The notes under the pieces were generated by a model. The model was not told the origin of the DNA. It was given only the letters and a program-made list of their open reading frames with translations, and searched no databases. The translations under genes were made by a program, and so were the position numbers. DNA of 54,230 nucleotides from Phoronis australis (Eukaryota > Phoronida > Phoronidae). How positions within the stretch are numbered: the first letter of the stretch is position 1; each line of letters starts with the position of its first letter. The stretch is from contig NMRA01000517.1 in the NCBI GenBank assembly GCA_002633005.1, positions 46,577-100,806 on the forward strand, written 5' to 3'. Of the stretch, positions 33,401 through 42,903 are shown in pieces.

Positions 33401-35815
33401 ACCTGATGATCCAGGGAGGGCTTTGAAGCTCCACATCTTGACTGCATGGTCGTTACCTCCTGTAGCTAACAAGAAGTGGACAGTGGGAACGGCTGCGTCA
33501 ATGGTACCTTATAGAAATAACAGGTGATTAAGACATGTCACATATTCAGAGCCCGAGTGAAGGGTCAACAAAGAGAACGTCTGCATCAATGGTACCTTAT
33601 AGAAGTAACAGTATTTTGCTGGCAGCTGACAGTTGAATGACTCAGAGTATATATAGGTTACCTGCATGGCAACCCTCTGTTTTTATTCCTTGCAAAAATA
33701 TAGATCACAAACTAGACACATCCTGTCAAACAAATCTGCCCACATACACCCAGCCCAACAATCTGTTGCACTGACAAACCTGCTAGGGCATTACTACCTT
33801 TCAGTCCCTAGTAACCGCCAACAGGGGCACTCCTATAGGGAAGTGCTCCATTGTAGGGTTGAAAAATGCATCATTATTGGATGGACTTTTTTGGCCAGAG
33901 CTATAGAACAACAAAATCAATTGTTTTTGATGCTCTCATAAACTGCCAGTTCTTACAATGGGATGTCAGTTTATTAAAATCAAGGCTGGTAAAGTTATCA
34001 CTTGAAATAACCTGCCATTTAATGACTAGGATTTAGCACCCTCAGCAAAGCACTGGATTGTGACAGTTGAAGTTGTCAATTTGATTGCACCTTGGGGCTG
34101 ATCTCAGATTCCACCTTGGGGCTGATCTCAGATTGCACCGTGGGGCTGATCTCAGAAAACCACTTATCCCACCAATAATGTCACTTTAAGTGCCTTGTAC
34201 TGTACCCTAAGAATGGCAAAGTGACCAGGGCCCTTGTACTGTACACTATTACTGGTTCCAAATAAAGTGACCAGGCCCCTTGTACTGTACACTATGACTG
34301 GTTCCAAATAAAGTGACCAGGGCCCTTGTACTGTACACTAAGACTGGTTCCAAATAAAGTGACCAGGGCTCCTGTACAGTACACTATGACTGGTTCCAAA
34401 TAAAGTGACCAGGGCTCTTGTATTGTACACTATGACTGGTTCCAAATAAAGTGACCAGTGCCCTTGTACTGTACACTAAGATTGGTTCCAAATAAAGTGA
34501 CCAGGGTCCTTGATAACTTGATCCTCTCAAAAATCAAACTCAATTCCTCTCAGGAATACCAAAAATTCTCTACTAATGCTAAAAGATTCCCTGCAAGGTT
34601 AGAATCAAATTCACCACACAAGCACAGAGCATCAGAAGGTATTATAACTGGAGAAGTAAACACTTTTCAGGCATGTGTAACAGCCTTGATGTAGAGAGCA
34701 GGAGGCATCAGTTCATTGCAAGCCCAGACATGATCACATAATATTGAGCAAGAGAAACAGTCATGGAGACCTAGTCCACTACTTGACACACCTGCAACTG
34801 AGGATCTTCCATGTAAAACCAAAGGGCAGAAAGAATGGAGTTGTCTTGACATCTAACTCTTCACCTATCCAAAAAAGTTCAGAATCAGGAAAATTAATAA
34901 TGAATTTAGTTTAAAAAATATTAGGAAAAAAATAAAGTTGCTCACCCGCTGAACCAAACGTTGGTGAAAATGCACAACACGTGACCCCCAGGTCATGGGC
35001 AGCTGTGACGAGCGTCAACATCTTTCCATGACCATATATGGCATCCCATGCAAAGAGATCACCGGCGGTACAGCCACTTATTAAATACTGACTGTCAGGG
35101 GAGAAAGTCACACAAGGCACCATCGACTCGTGACCTTTGAGTACCCTGAAAGACATTGCAATTAGTACATGATTTTGACAATTTCTGTTCACTAAACTTA
35201 AACAATATTTTAGTGGCTTATTCACAGAGGCTAGGATGTCAAAATGGTAAAAAAACAGAGCTCGGAAATAATTGTCAATAAGGGATACAATAACTCGTTA
35301 CACGTGATATCTTTGATTCATGTGATATCTTTGATACACGTGATAACTTTGATTCAATGTGAAGCATTACTCAACTCAACCAGTCAAAACCAACCTCACA
35401 AGCTTCTTGGATGCTACATCCCAAAGGCACACAGTTTCGTCATCACCACCCGTTGCCAGCATTGAAGAATTTGGCGAAAATTGACAAGTGCGCACTGCAA
35501 CCTCTCCAGGGTGCTGTAAAACTGCAGTTTTCTCCCCTGTCCTACAGTTCCACAGTATGATTTTTCCATCTGTTGAGCATGATGCTAGCAGAGATCCAAA
35601 TGGTGAGAACTCACAACAGTTCACGTAGTACGTGTGCGCACACAGTGGTGAATTAGGATGTTCTGTATAATCAACAAGGTTCCATAAACGCACAGTTTTA
35701 TCACCAGAGCATGTGGCTAATGTTTTATCACTAAAACACACATGATTGACATCCAGTTTATGGGACTTGATCACATGAACAAGATTGGCCACCAAACTCA
35801 TCTTTTCATCAATGC
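27384..35815 (-). CDS. WDSUB1: WD repeat, SAM and U-box domain-containing protein 1
   Basis: Ten coding exons in phase: 35801-35395, 35145-34946, 33507-33403, 32313-32220, 31629-31596, 31135-30988, 30111-30001, 29031-28933, 27938-27858 and 27610-27384 (stop at 27386-27384), giving 501 aa against 476 in human. The first coding exon starts at 35815 after an acceptor (TTTTTTCAG), so there is a further 5' UTR exon upstream. ATG at 35801 (MSLVANLVHVIKSHKLDVN) matches the human start. Residues about 10-325 are WD repeats (for example LATCSGDKTVRLWN, LASGSLDKTVMIWE), about 350-413 a SAM domain (AWTVEEVAKWITELGL), and about 430-498 a U-box (DEYLCPITRELMKEP). The U-box implies E2 binding and ubiquitin ligase activity with WD/SAM substrate contacts; human substrates are little known. 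Introns carry many minisatellites, two reaching exon edges. Very sure. Confidence 0.95.
27741..27838. repeat. About 22-bp minisatellite in the last WDSUB1 intron
   Basis: Four units of the type AACCCAAGGTATTCAACCA sit just beyond the donor of exon 27938-27858. Confidence 0.75.
29767..29905. repeat. About 48-bp minisatellite, three copies
   Basis: Units of the type GCTTACAGTAAACCTATA..CTCAACA start near 29767, 29816 and 29866. It adjoins the 41-bp exon-edge repeat. Confidence 0.7.
29900..30022. repeat. 41-bp minisatellite duplicating a WDSUB1 exon end and splice donor, three copies
   Basis: Units start at 29900, 29941 and 29982. Each holds, on the minus strand, GTGGATCACAGAGCTGG/GTAG, the end of the SAM-encoding exon plus its donor. 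Only the 29982 copy joins the real exon; the other two are ghost donors about 41 and 82 bp into the intron. Near-perfect identity suggests a recent origin. Confidence 0.85.
31756..31828 (-). other. tRNA-like sequence, probably a SINE head or tRNA pseudogene
   Basis: The 73-nt minus-strand stretch from GCCCTGATTGTTCAGTGG to CCTGGTCGAGGC folds as a cloverleaf. The acceptor pairs about 6 of 7, the D-arm is GTTC/GAGC, the anticodon stem is TCTGC/GTAGA with loop AAGGTGA, and the T-arm CCAGG/CCTGG is perfect with B box GGTTCAAGACC. Position 33 is A rather than T, and the sequence sits in an intron beside a 40-bp array, so I favour a tRNA-derived SINE over a working tRNA gene. Confidence 0.5.
31829..32072. 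repeat. 40-bp minisatellite, six copies
   Basis: The unit CATCAGTCAAACACACAAAT followed by CCAACCAGACCAATAGTGGA is almost invariant. It abuts the tRNA-like sequence, whose end supplies the first CATCAGTC. Confidence 0.92.
32540..32740. repeat. About 42-bp minisatellite, four to five copies
   Basis: Units contain CAGTGGTGCATGAACAGTGT then AAGTGTACCCCTTCA, decaying at the right end. Short ORFs in all frames are products of the repeat. Confidence 0.85.
32797..33105. repeat. 25-bp minisatellite, twelve copies
   Basis: The unit CATTACATGAGTCAGTGTTC followed by TGGTA alternates GAG/GTG variants. It makes a repetitive ORF in frame that is not a gene. Confidence 0.92.
33298..33388. repeat. 38-bp repeat, about 2.5 copies
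   Basis: Units containing AATACAATGTTAACTC and CACACTACAAT lie about 15 bp beyond the donor of WDSUB1 exon 33507-33403. Confidence 0.7.
33490..33613. repeat. Duplicated acceptor edge of a WDSUB1 exon
   Basis: About 37 bp covering the start of exon 33507-33403 and its acceptor (ATCAATGGTACCTTATAGAA type) recur 88 bp upstream in the transcript direction at about 33577-33613, creating a ghost acceptor with the first exon bases. Confidence 0.75.
34083..34160. repeat. 28-bp repeat, three copies
   Basis: Units with CACCTTGGGGCTGATCTCAG in a WDSUB1 intron. Confidence 0.8.
34185..34512. repeat. About 46-bp minisatellite, seven copies
   Basis: Units contain AAATAAAGTGACCAGGGCCC, TTGTACTGTACACTA and GACTGGTTCC. 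It lies in the WDSUB1 intron between 33508 and 34945. Confidence 0.85.
35289..35362. repeat. About 19-bp repeat, three to four copies
   Basis: Units of the type ACGTGATATCTTTGATTC in the first coding intron of WDSUB1. Confidence 0.7.
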
Positions 35816-36250
35816 CTGAAAAAACAGAACCAAACAATGCTTAATATACATACAAATAACTCTTTGAGGCAACTGAAGTGCCACAAAATGTGCCCCGCCC
35901 CCTTGTGGTCAGAAGTAGCCTATGAGAAATATTAAAATCAAGAGACAAAACTGGTATCTATTGGACATGCTACTCATATTTGGGGAGTGTTCACCCCCAC
36001 TGTGATTTTCAATGAATGGGCACAATTGATGAGTCATTTTTGTGGAAATTAAACAGAAGTTTTTAATTTAATGTACGAAATATGAAAATGTTGGGTTTCT
36101 AACTATATCTCACAAAAGAAATATGTTACATGGAAAAATATCCATGGAAGAGTGACTTTTATCCAAGTTCCCGACAATGAAAATGGCCCCTCTGTGCACT
36201 TCCTTGTCCACTACTCCTGTAAAAAGGAGAGATTTTAACATAAGTTTCTA
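35816..36250. other. Region upstream of the WDSUB1 coding start, no exon fixed
   Basis: The acceptor at 35816-35818 requires an upstream non-coding exon. I could not identify it here with confidence. A possible minus-strand donor (TTGG/GTAAGTAG) lies at about 38262. Confidence 0.35.
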
Positions 36251-36259
36251 TTTTTCAGC

Positions 36260-36770
36260 TCCAAAAAAGTGGAGTCCTTCCCCAGTAACTTTGAATGTTG
36301 TATCTAGACAAACTTGGTAACCGCAGTGTACAACGATATCAGGAAGAGTTTTAACACACGTTTTTGTGTCAGTACTAGAACTCAGATATAGCCACTTGTT
36401 AATTGTCACGTTTATTAGCAAACTTTTTCTTTGAGTAGTTTCCAAAATTGGAAACTCACCATTTTTTAAAAAAATGCGCACGGCAGGTGGTATGATGTCA
36501 TATCCCCTGGCGTGCGCAGTGTAAAAATTGCCAGTTACTGTACCGACTTTGGGAACTGTATGAGGGACTGCTCGAAGAAAAAGTTTGATAATGGGAGTAT
36601 TTGTTGGAGTTGGAAGGAAATAAATACATCGACAGCCTCCTAAGGTGTCCTGCTATGTGTAAAAGTTTTATGTGACTTTCACGTTTTAGTTACTGTAAGG
36701 CATAATTCGCCAAAACGCTTCCGGCGTATGAAGCTCCTATAGGAGCTAAACCGTCTGTAGTTCAACTAAC
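36260..36770. mobile_element. Older, diverged foldback element of the 37233-38136 family
   Basis: The right arm (about 36490-36765: GTGCGCAGTGTAAAA, GACTGCTCGAAGAAAAAG, GGCATAATTCGCC) matches 37848-38080. The left part contains ACTTTTTCTTTGAGTAGTTT and TTGGAAACTCA, a decayed inverted partner. The spacer is short. Confidence 0.6.
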
Positions 36771-37232
36771 TCAGAACTTCTGCTCTACAGGGAATGTAAA
36801 ACTCCCAGGATGCAACGTAACTTCCGCGTGACGTCACTACCATAGATTTGCTAGAGTGCATTCACTACACATGGAAGGTTACGAATAAATGTGGAATAAT
36901 TGATGCCATGAATTTACGTGACAAATCGGCAATTTCTGTTGGGCACATTGGCAGTACGCATCACCTTTTTGGGAAGATTTTTGTGCTCTGACCATGAATT
37001 TGTTGCGAACTCACTGGAGCAGGACACGTACCGTAAATGCTATCAGAAGAAAGAACGATTGCTCATGGTTTGATGAACCCGTTTTGCATAAATTTATTGA
37101 GTTTTGTATTTGAAATAGACGGCTGAAGTGAAGCACAAGTGAAATTCCTAGTCCCGAGTGTCATACCTTGTAGTAATATAGTGCACTGGACTGGAGACGA
37201 TCAGAACGACAAAGAAGCTGAGCTGAGGACGC

Positions 37233-38136
37233 CTTAGGCAATGACCATCGCCTCTGTTGGCCCGAAGCAGAGGCGATGTAGAGGCTATAGGCGCTCTGTA
37301 CGCCGGAAGCTTTTCGGCGAATTATGCCTCGCACCGACTAAACCATCAAAGTCACGTTGTTACAAATACCTTTTGCGCATAGAGGAACACCTTAGGAGGT
37401 TGTCGATGTGTTTAATTCCTTCCAACTCGAACAAATACTCCCGTTATGAAACTTTTTCTTCGAGCAGTCCCTATTTCAGTTCCCAAAATCGTGAACTCAA
37501 CTTTTTCATTTTTTTAACCAGGCCGAAGGTCAGAAGTTGCGGACCTACCGGCGAACTTTGAAAGCTGAAGTTCCCGCCCTTCGCGTACGTGCTGCCGGGA
37601 ACCAGCCGTGCATTTGCCGTGTTGTTAAACATTAAAATGTCAAATATGTGCAAAAAGACTATTAAATGTCATATCAACAGCATTTGTTTTTATCAAATAC
37701 AAACAATGATTCATTGAAATACAATCAGTTTCAAGTAACGCCAATTAAAGACAAGTATAAGTGGTGGCATTTTGGAAACGAACATTTGACTGCCAAGACC
37801 GCAATGGCTCACCTTTGGCCTATTTAAAGATTGAGGTCATGAATTGGAGCGTGCGCAGTATAAAAAAGTTGAGTTCACGATTTTGGGAACTGAAATAGGG
37901 ACTGCTCGAAGAAAAAGTTTCATAACGGGAGTATTTGTTCGAGTTGGAAGGAATTAAACACATCGACAACCTCCTAAGGTGTTCCTCTATGCGCAAAAGG
38001 TATTTGTAACAACGTGACTTTGATGGTTTAGTCGGTGCGAGGCATAATTCGCCGAAAAGCTTCCGGCGTACAGAGCGCCTATAGCCTCTACATCGCCTCT
38101 GCTTCGGGCCAACAGAGGCGATGGTCATTGCCTAAG
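37233..38136. mobile_element. Complete foldback transposon with about 290-bp inverted repeats and 5-bp target duplication
   Basis: It begins CTTAGGCAATGACCATCGCC and ends with the exact complement, flanked by GACGC at 37228-37232 and 38137-38141. The arms (37233-37525 and 37845-38136) are almost identical, so each holds the same ORF reading inward from the tip (MTIASVGPKQRRCRGY...). This is a repeat artefact rather than a protein gene. The 320-bp centre has no ORF of note. Non-autonomous, class unknown. Confidence 0.85.
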
Positions 38137-38849
38137 GACGCCTGTGCTGTGGGTTTGACGTTAGTTTTGTTGTAGATGTGCTTCCGGTGGGTCGGAGCAG
38201 CTAAGTTTCACTCACTCACCATATAAATATTCATGGATAATTAATTCAATCTACTTACCCAACTGGCGATTGCAAGCTTGTAAATTACAAATAGTCCTTA
38301 ATCTTTTTAATCTGACTTTCCTTCCGATTTCGCAATGGTGGACAACTGATGGTCACATGATCTCATCATGGAATCTTCCAAACTACCAAACGATTCAAGC
38401 TAGTGACATGTTTTGGTTGGCTATTTCTTGCAGAAATTATGTGAGTATTGCATTGTTTTCTGCACTGTGCCTGTATTTTTAAACATTTTCATCTTCAAGA
38501 AATTTGAAACGTCGTTGAAATATTTCTTATATGCATCCAACACCCTCTATCTGTGAAATGAGACATACCGTGAGTTGTTGACTAAGTTGACATTGCGTTC
38601 AGCACCTCAGGTGCATGTTGCAGATTTAAGTTACTGTACGTTAACAACAAATTTACGGTGGGCTAGATGTGGTTAACCCTAGATGTCAAGTGATGAGCAA
38701 CATTTCGTATCTATTGCACGCGCTTCTACTGGTGATTTGCTTCGTAATATTTCACTCTGCTGTATTAGCGACATCTGGTGGCTGTGTGAACTGTCTTTGG
38801 ATTAGGCTTACTACACATGGCATAATTATATAGTTATTATTAGGTATAA

Positions 38850-39010
38850 CCAACCCATAGGCCCTCCATACGCCGAAAGCTTTTCGGTGAATTATGCCGC
38901 AATCACAACCATAAAAGTCATGTTTATATATAGTACCTTTTGCGTATAAAGGGATTGTGATGTCGTTGAGGATCATAAATCTTCTGGCCTGCACTGCTAC
39001 ATCTTTTTTT
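38850..39010. mobile_element. Solo arm fragment of the foldback family
   Basis: TACGCCGAAAGCTTTTCGGT, GAATTATGCC and ACCTTTTGCGTATAAAG match the left arm at 37300-37390. No partner arm was found nearby. Confidence 0.6.
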
Positions 39011-42000
39011 CGAACAATCATCTTAGCCTCAATGATGGGTTCATTAAGTGCAAACTAGGTTTAAGCAGTTATCCACCTAAGCCAGAGAAATCGGAATAGA
39101 ATTGTTAACTTAGAGTTGATCTGCAGATTAATAAATCCAGTGGTTACTGGTACGTCCTATTTCAGTTATGTTTTACTGACATGCAATCAATCTCTCAATT
39201 AAAGTGTACCTCATTAAAATCTTATCACCTGATTTGTTTTTTGAATTTTACCAAGGTGACTGGTGTTTAGTGCTCGGATTCAGTACTAATTTAAAGGAAT
39301 TAACACGTCATATGGTCATGGTTAAGGAATTGTTTTAACAAAATTTGCGCGCCTTCTGTTGGCAGGGTGAACAGTCATGCCCAAAATGAATTTTTCATCT
39401 CAAATTTGTTATTTGGCAGGATGAGAAATTTTTGTACCAGTCACAAACTAAAAAACTGAATAGATGTTGACTGAGATATTGGAATCATTCAGTAACAATC
39501 AACAGCTGCGACTACTAGCTACTACATGCTAATAAAGCTTCATAACAGACCCGAGCACAACATTTGATGGTGGACAAACCTGATCACCACAAACTTATAA
39601 ATATGAATATAAATATGTGGATGCATAAACAGATTTTATGCGCTGCGTCTCTATTTTATCAGTTCTGGAGTAGCTAGCATATAAGAAAAGATCGTAGTTT
39701 AGTAATTAATTTTTGAAATTGACTCGGAAATAATTTAAGAAATTGAAGTTGCAAATTGTGCTTGGCATTAAACTGGGACCAGCCTTTTCGTTGGAATGGA
39801 ACATTCAGTGAGACTGCTGACTACCTAACATTGACATGAGTCTGCTCCAGTAGAAGTGAAGTCTAACCTCTCTGTGCTTCACATACATTGATATTGACTC
39901 AAGTGGTGATTCTGCTGTGGTTAGAAAACAGCATCAAATCACTGTTGGCACATGCAGTTTGCATATCTTGTTCGATGGACATTTCGAGACGCCTAGAGAA
40001 CTTTGATCTGCTTAAGTGAAGACGACTTGTGAACAGATCGAGTTCTCTAATGAACTCTTGTCATCTGTAATTTTAATGCGACTGGCCTTTCAACATCACC
40101 TCATAGTCAATATAAATTTCTGTTGTTTTTTCAAAGTGTTCTGTGCTGTGCTTTAAATTTGGAACTTGTGGGTCACCCGTCCTATACTACTCATGGGACT
40201 GGTGGGGACCCCTCCTGTAGTACTGAGGGCCTGGAACTAGTGGAGATCGACCCCTGTAGTGCTGAGAGCCTTGAATTGGTGGAGACCTCTGTTGTCAGTA
40301 CTTAAGAAGGCCTGGAACCGTGACTGGTGGGAGCCCCTCCTGTAGTACTGAGGTCCTGGAACTGGTGAAGACACCTCTTGTACAGTTCTGAGGCATTGGA
40401 TTTGTCAAGTTTTCATAAGCTTCAAGTTTTATTCAACACATACTTACCTATCAGGTCATTTTCGGTGTTCTAAATCTTCGATTTGTACATTTTTAAGCGG
40501 TTTTTAGATCATTCAGAGTTGACCATGTCAACTAACTTGACATACTGATGAAACTGACGGGGGCTTGTTAAGTAGTCATGGCAACACAAACTGTGCAGCA
40601 GCCATCAGAAAGGAATGGAATTGAATGTAAGAGATCTGTTGTCAAGGGAGAGTGCTACTAGTGCTGGCAGTGATGCACACTTATCAACACTATGCCCTAC
40701 CAGATGTGACACTGGAACCAGTAAGTATATCTTTTAGTGGATGATTACCCTCAAATTTTATTCATTGTTTTAATTCTCACGGATTTTGTAATTCTTGTAA
40801 TACTTGTAATACTTTGATATTACCTCAGATCTAGACCAATACAAAGGGCGAGCTGAATAGGCATCATAAAAGTTGTTGGGGCTTAGAGAATCTGACGAAC
40901 AGTGTAAATGAGAAATTATCCACATGTTAACTGAGTTAAATTGCCATCCGGGCTTCATCTGTACTGACACACGCAGACACACTTGTCATTGTGTATCTAT
41001 GTATTTTAGTGGTCATGTTGGAATCTATGTATTCATTAACTTAACCCTCTTTAGTTTTATTTATTATTTGGTTCTCACCTCTGGCATGTCATAATTTTAA
41101 TTTCTGAAGTATTAAATACATTATCTAATCTATAACAGTTACAAGTTTCATATCTTGTTACTAAACTTTGTCTCATGGGAATCTGCTGTTTAAATTGAGA
41201 GACTTGATGTTATCTGATTTGTTTGAAGTTGTTGATTAAACTGAAATAACAGGCTCCTTACTCTGTTGCTTGGTGATTTTAGCAAGGTCAAATTTTGGTC
41301 TCAAACAGTTTCATTTGAGCGCTGACGTTATTGCCTGCGGATCGTCACATTCATCACGAAGGTAAGATGTGCCATTTTCATTGATATTTTCCTGAGTTTT
41401 TAGGCCAGTCATAAATATATGCTTGCATTTTCTTCTTCTTTCAACCATGCAGCTGTCATGATGTTTTGTAAACCTCCTTGATTGAGACTCGCTGAAGTTC
41501 TGTTAAATATTGAGATCTAAAGTAAGCAAGGAATTTTAGAAGAGTTCTAATTAAAACATTTTTTAAAATTTATGACACTACTTATAGTACATGCGTCAAT
41601 CACTTGAAACAAACTAACAATTTGAATATTTACACATTAAGTCAACACAAAATTTTTAGAAACCAGGGAATAAGTTTTTAAAGTGCCAGAAAATTTGTTC
41701 GACAGACCTACACGTACATATTGTGATATAGTGGTGTTGAAAGTTGGTGAAAAAGTTGACTTACTCATGCTTGATAGTTGTAGGTATAGGTAGGCTTGCA
41801 GATAGGATACAACGTTCTGAAGAGTAAAGATTTCCTTATAAGCAATGAATTCATGACTGACAGTTCTAGTAAACTAAAATCAACCGGGTTGATTTTAGTT
41901 ATAAATAAAACCATTTTCATATGTACTCCAGCTAGCAACTGACATGGTGGGCAATATGTGTTCATAACTAAGGATTCCTTAGTATCATGAAAGGGAACAG

Positions 42001-42900
42001 TCCATTATTTTCTTCACATAGTGTAAACTGGTAATTACAGAACACTAGTTCACCCCTGTCTGAAAAGTCCAACAACCTACTTGCACTGAATGCCTAGTAG
42101 GTAGACTGTTTTGTTTGTGTGTCTGCCTGAGTTGACATGAAAGACAACCTGTCTATTGAAATGTATTCACTAGTGATTATGATAAACTTGTTATATTTTC
42201 TTTCACTCCATTCATTGGCTGGTCACTTATCAACATACTCCTCTATTCATTCTCCTTGCTGGTATCAAGGCCAAGCTGGTTGAGACAGTCATTGTGTTGA
42301 ATGAAGCACTGTAATGTAACAAGTTTACTGTGAGTTTAATGAAGTTCTGTCACTTGGTAAATACTGCTTTTGTGAGAATTAGATAGTGTCTTTGTGATAC
42401 TTTGTGAGATGACCTCTGTGCCAGTGTCACAGGAAGTGGCAGTGATGTTGTCTATTGGACTAATGTGTAGATTTTAAATTGAATCTGTTACCAACAAGGA
42501 TTGTGTTTTATTTGCTATCAACATATTATTGCATAGGAGTATATTGACTATTTCGAAATTATTCATTTTACTGTCATGCAATAAATTCTTCATAGCTATT
42601 GAATACATAATACTGGACTGTACTGTATGTATGGCATGCCTGTCTGTTACCTGTGACAGATTATTGGTTTAGGTGTGTGTTTTCTCATCATGCGATAACA
42701 ACTGTAACAACGAACATAGTGTTTTTTAAACTGTTTGATTATAATACTCATCTCATTTTGAGATATGTGAATCAGTTGTCCAAATTTGCATCTACAAGAT
42801 TGTTATTACTTATGAATAATTATGGTTGCATCGAATAACGATTCATTTATATGTTGAGTATGCTTTTTTATTCACTCTGTTGATGAATGTTTTTTATTTA
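39011..42900. other. Region upstream of the C21orf58-like coding start
   Basis: AT-rich, no confident coding exon. It probably contains non-coding first exon(s) and the promoter of the C21orf58 homologue. Candidate donors are CCA/GTAAGTAT at about 40717 and GAAG/GTAAGATG at about 41361. A short GTCC-family end (AAATATGTGGATGCATAA) lies at about 39612-39630. A minisatellite lies at 40170-40400. Confidence 0.4.
40170..40400. repeat. About 45-bp degenerate minisatellite, five copies
   Basis: Units contain CCTGTAGTACTGAGGGCCTG then GAACTGGTGGAGA, with many substitutions and variable length. The ORF at 40123-40305 is a product of it. Confidence 0.7.
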
Positions 42901-42903
42901 CAG

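Noticed and set aside
37241-37561. Arg-rich 106-residue ORF repeated in inverted copy at 37820-38128
   Set aside because: The same ORF occurs in both arms of a foldback transposon and runs through its terminal repeats; unlikely to be a host gene.
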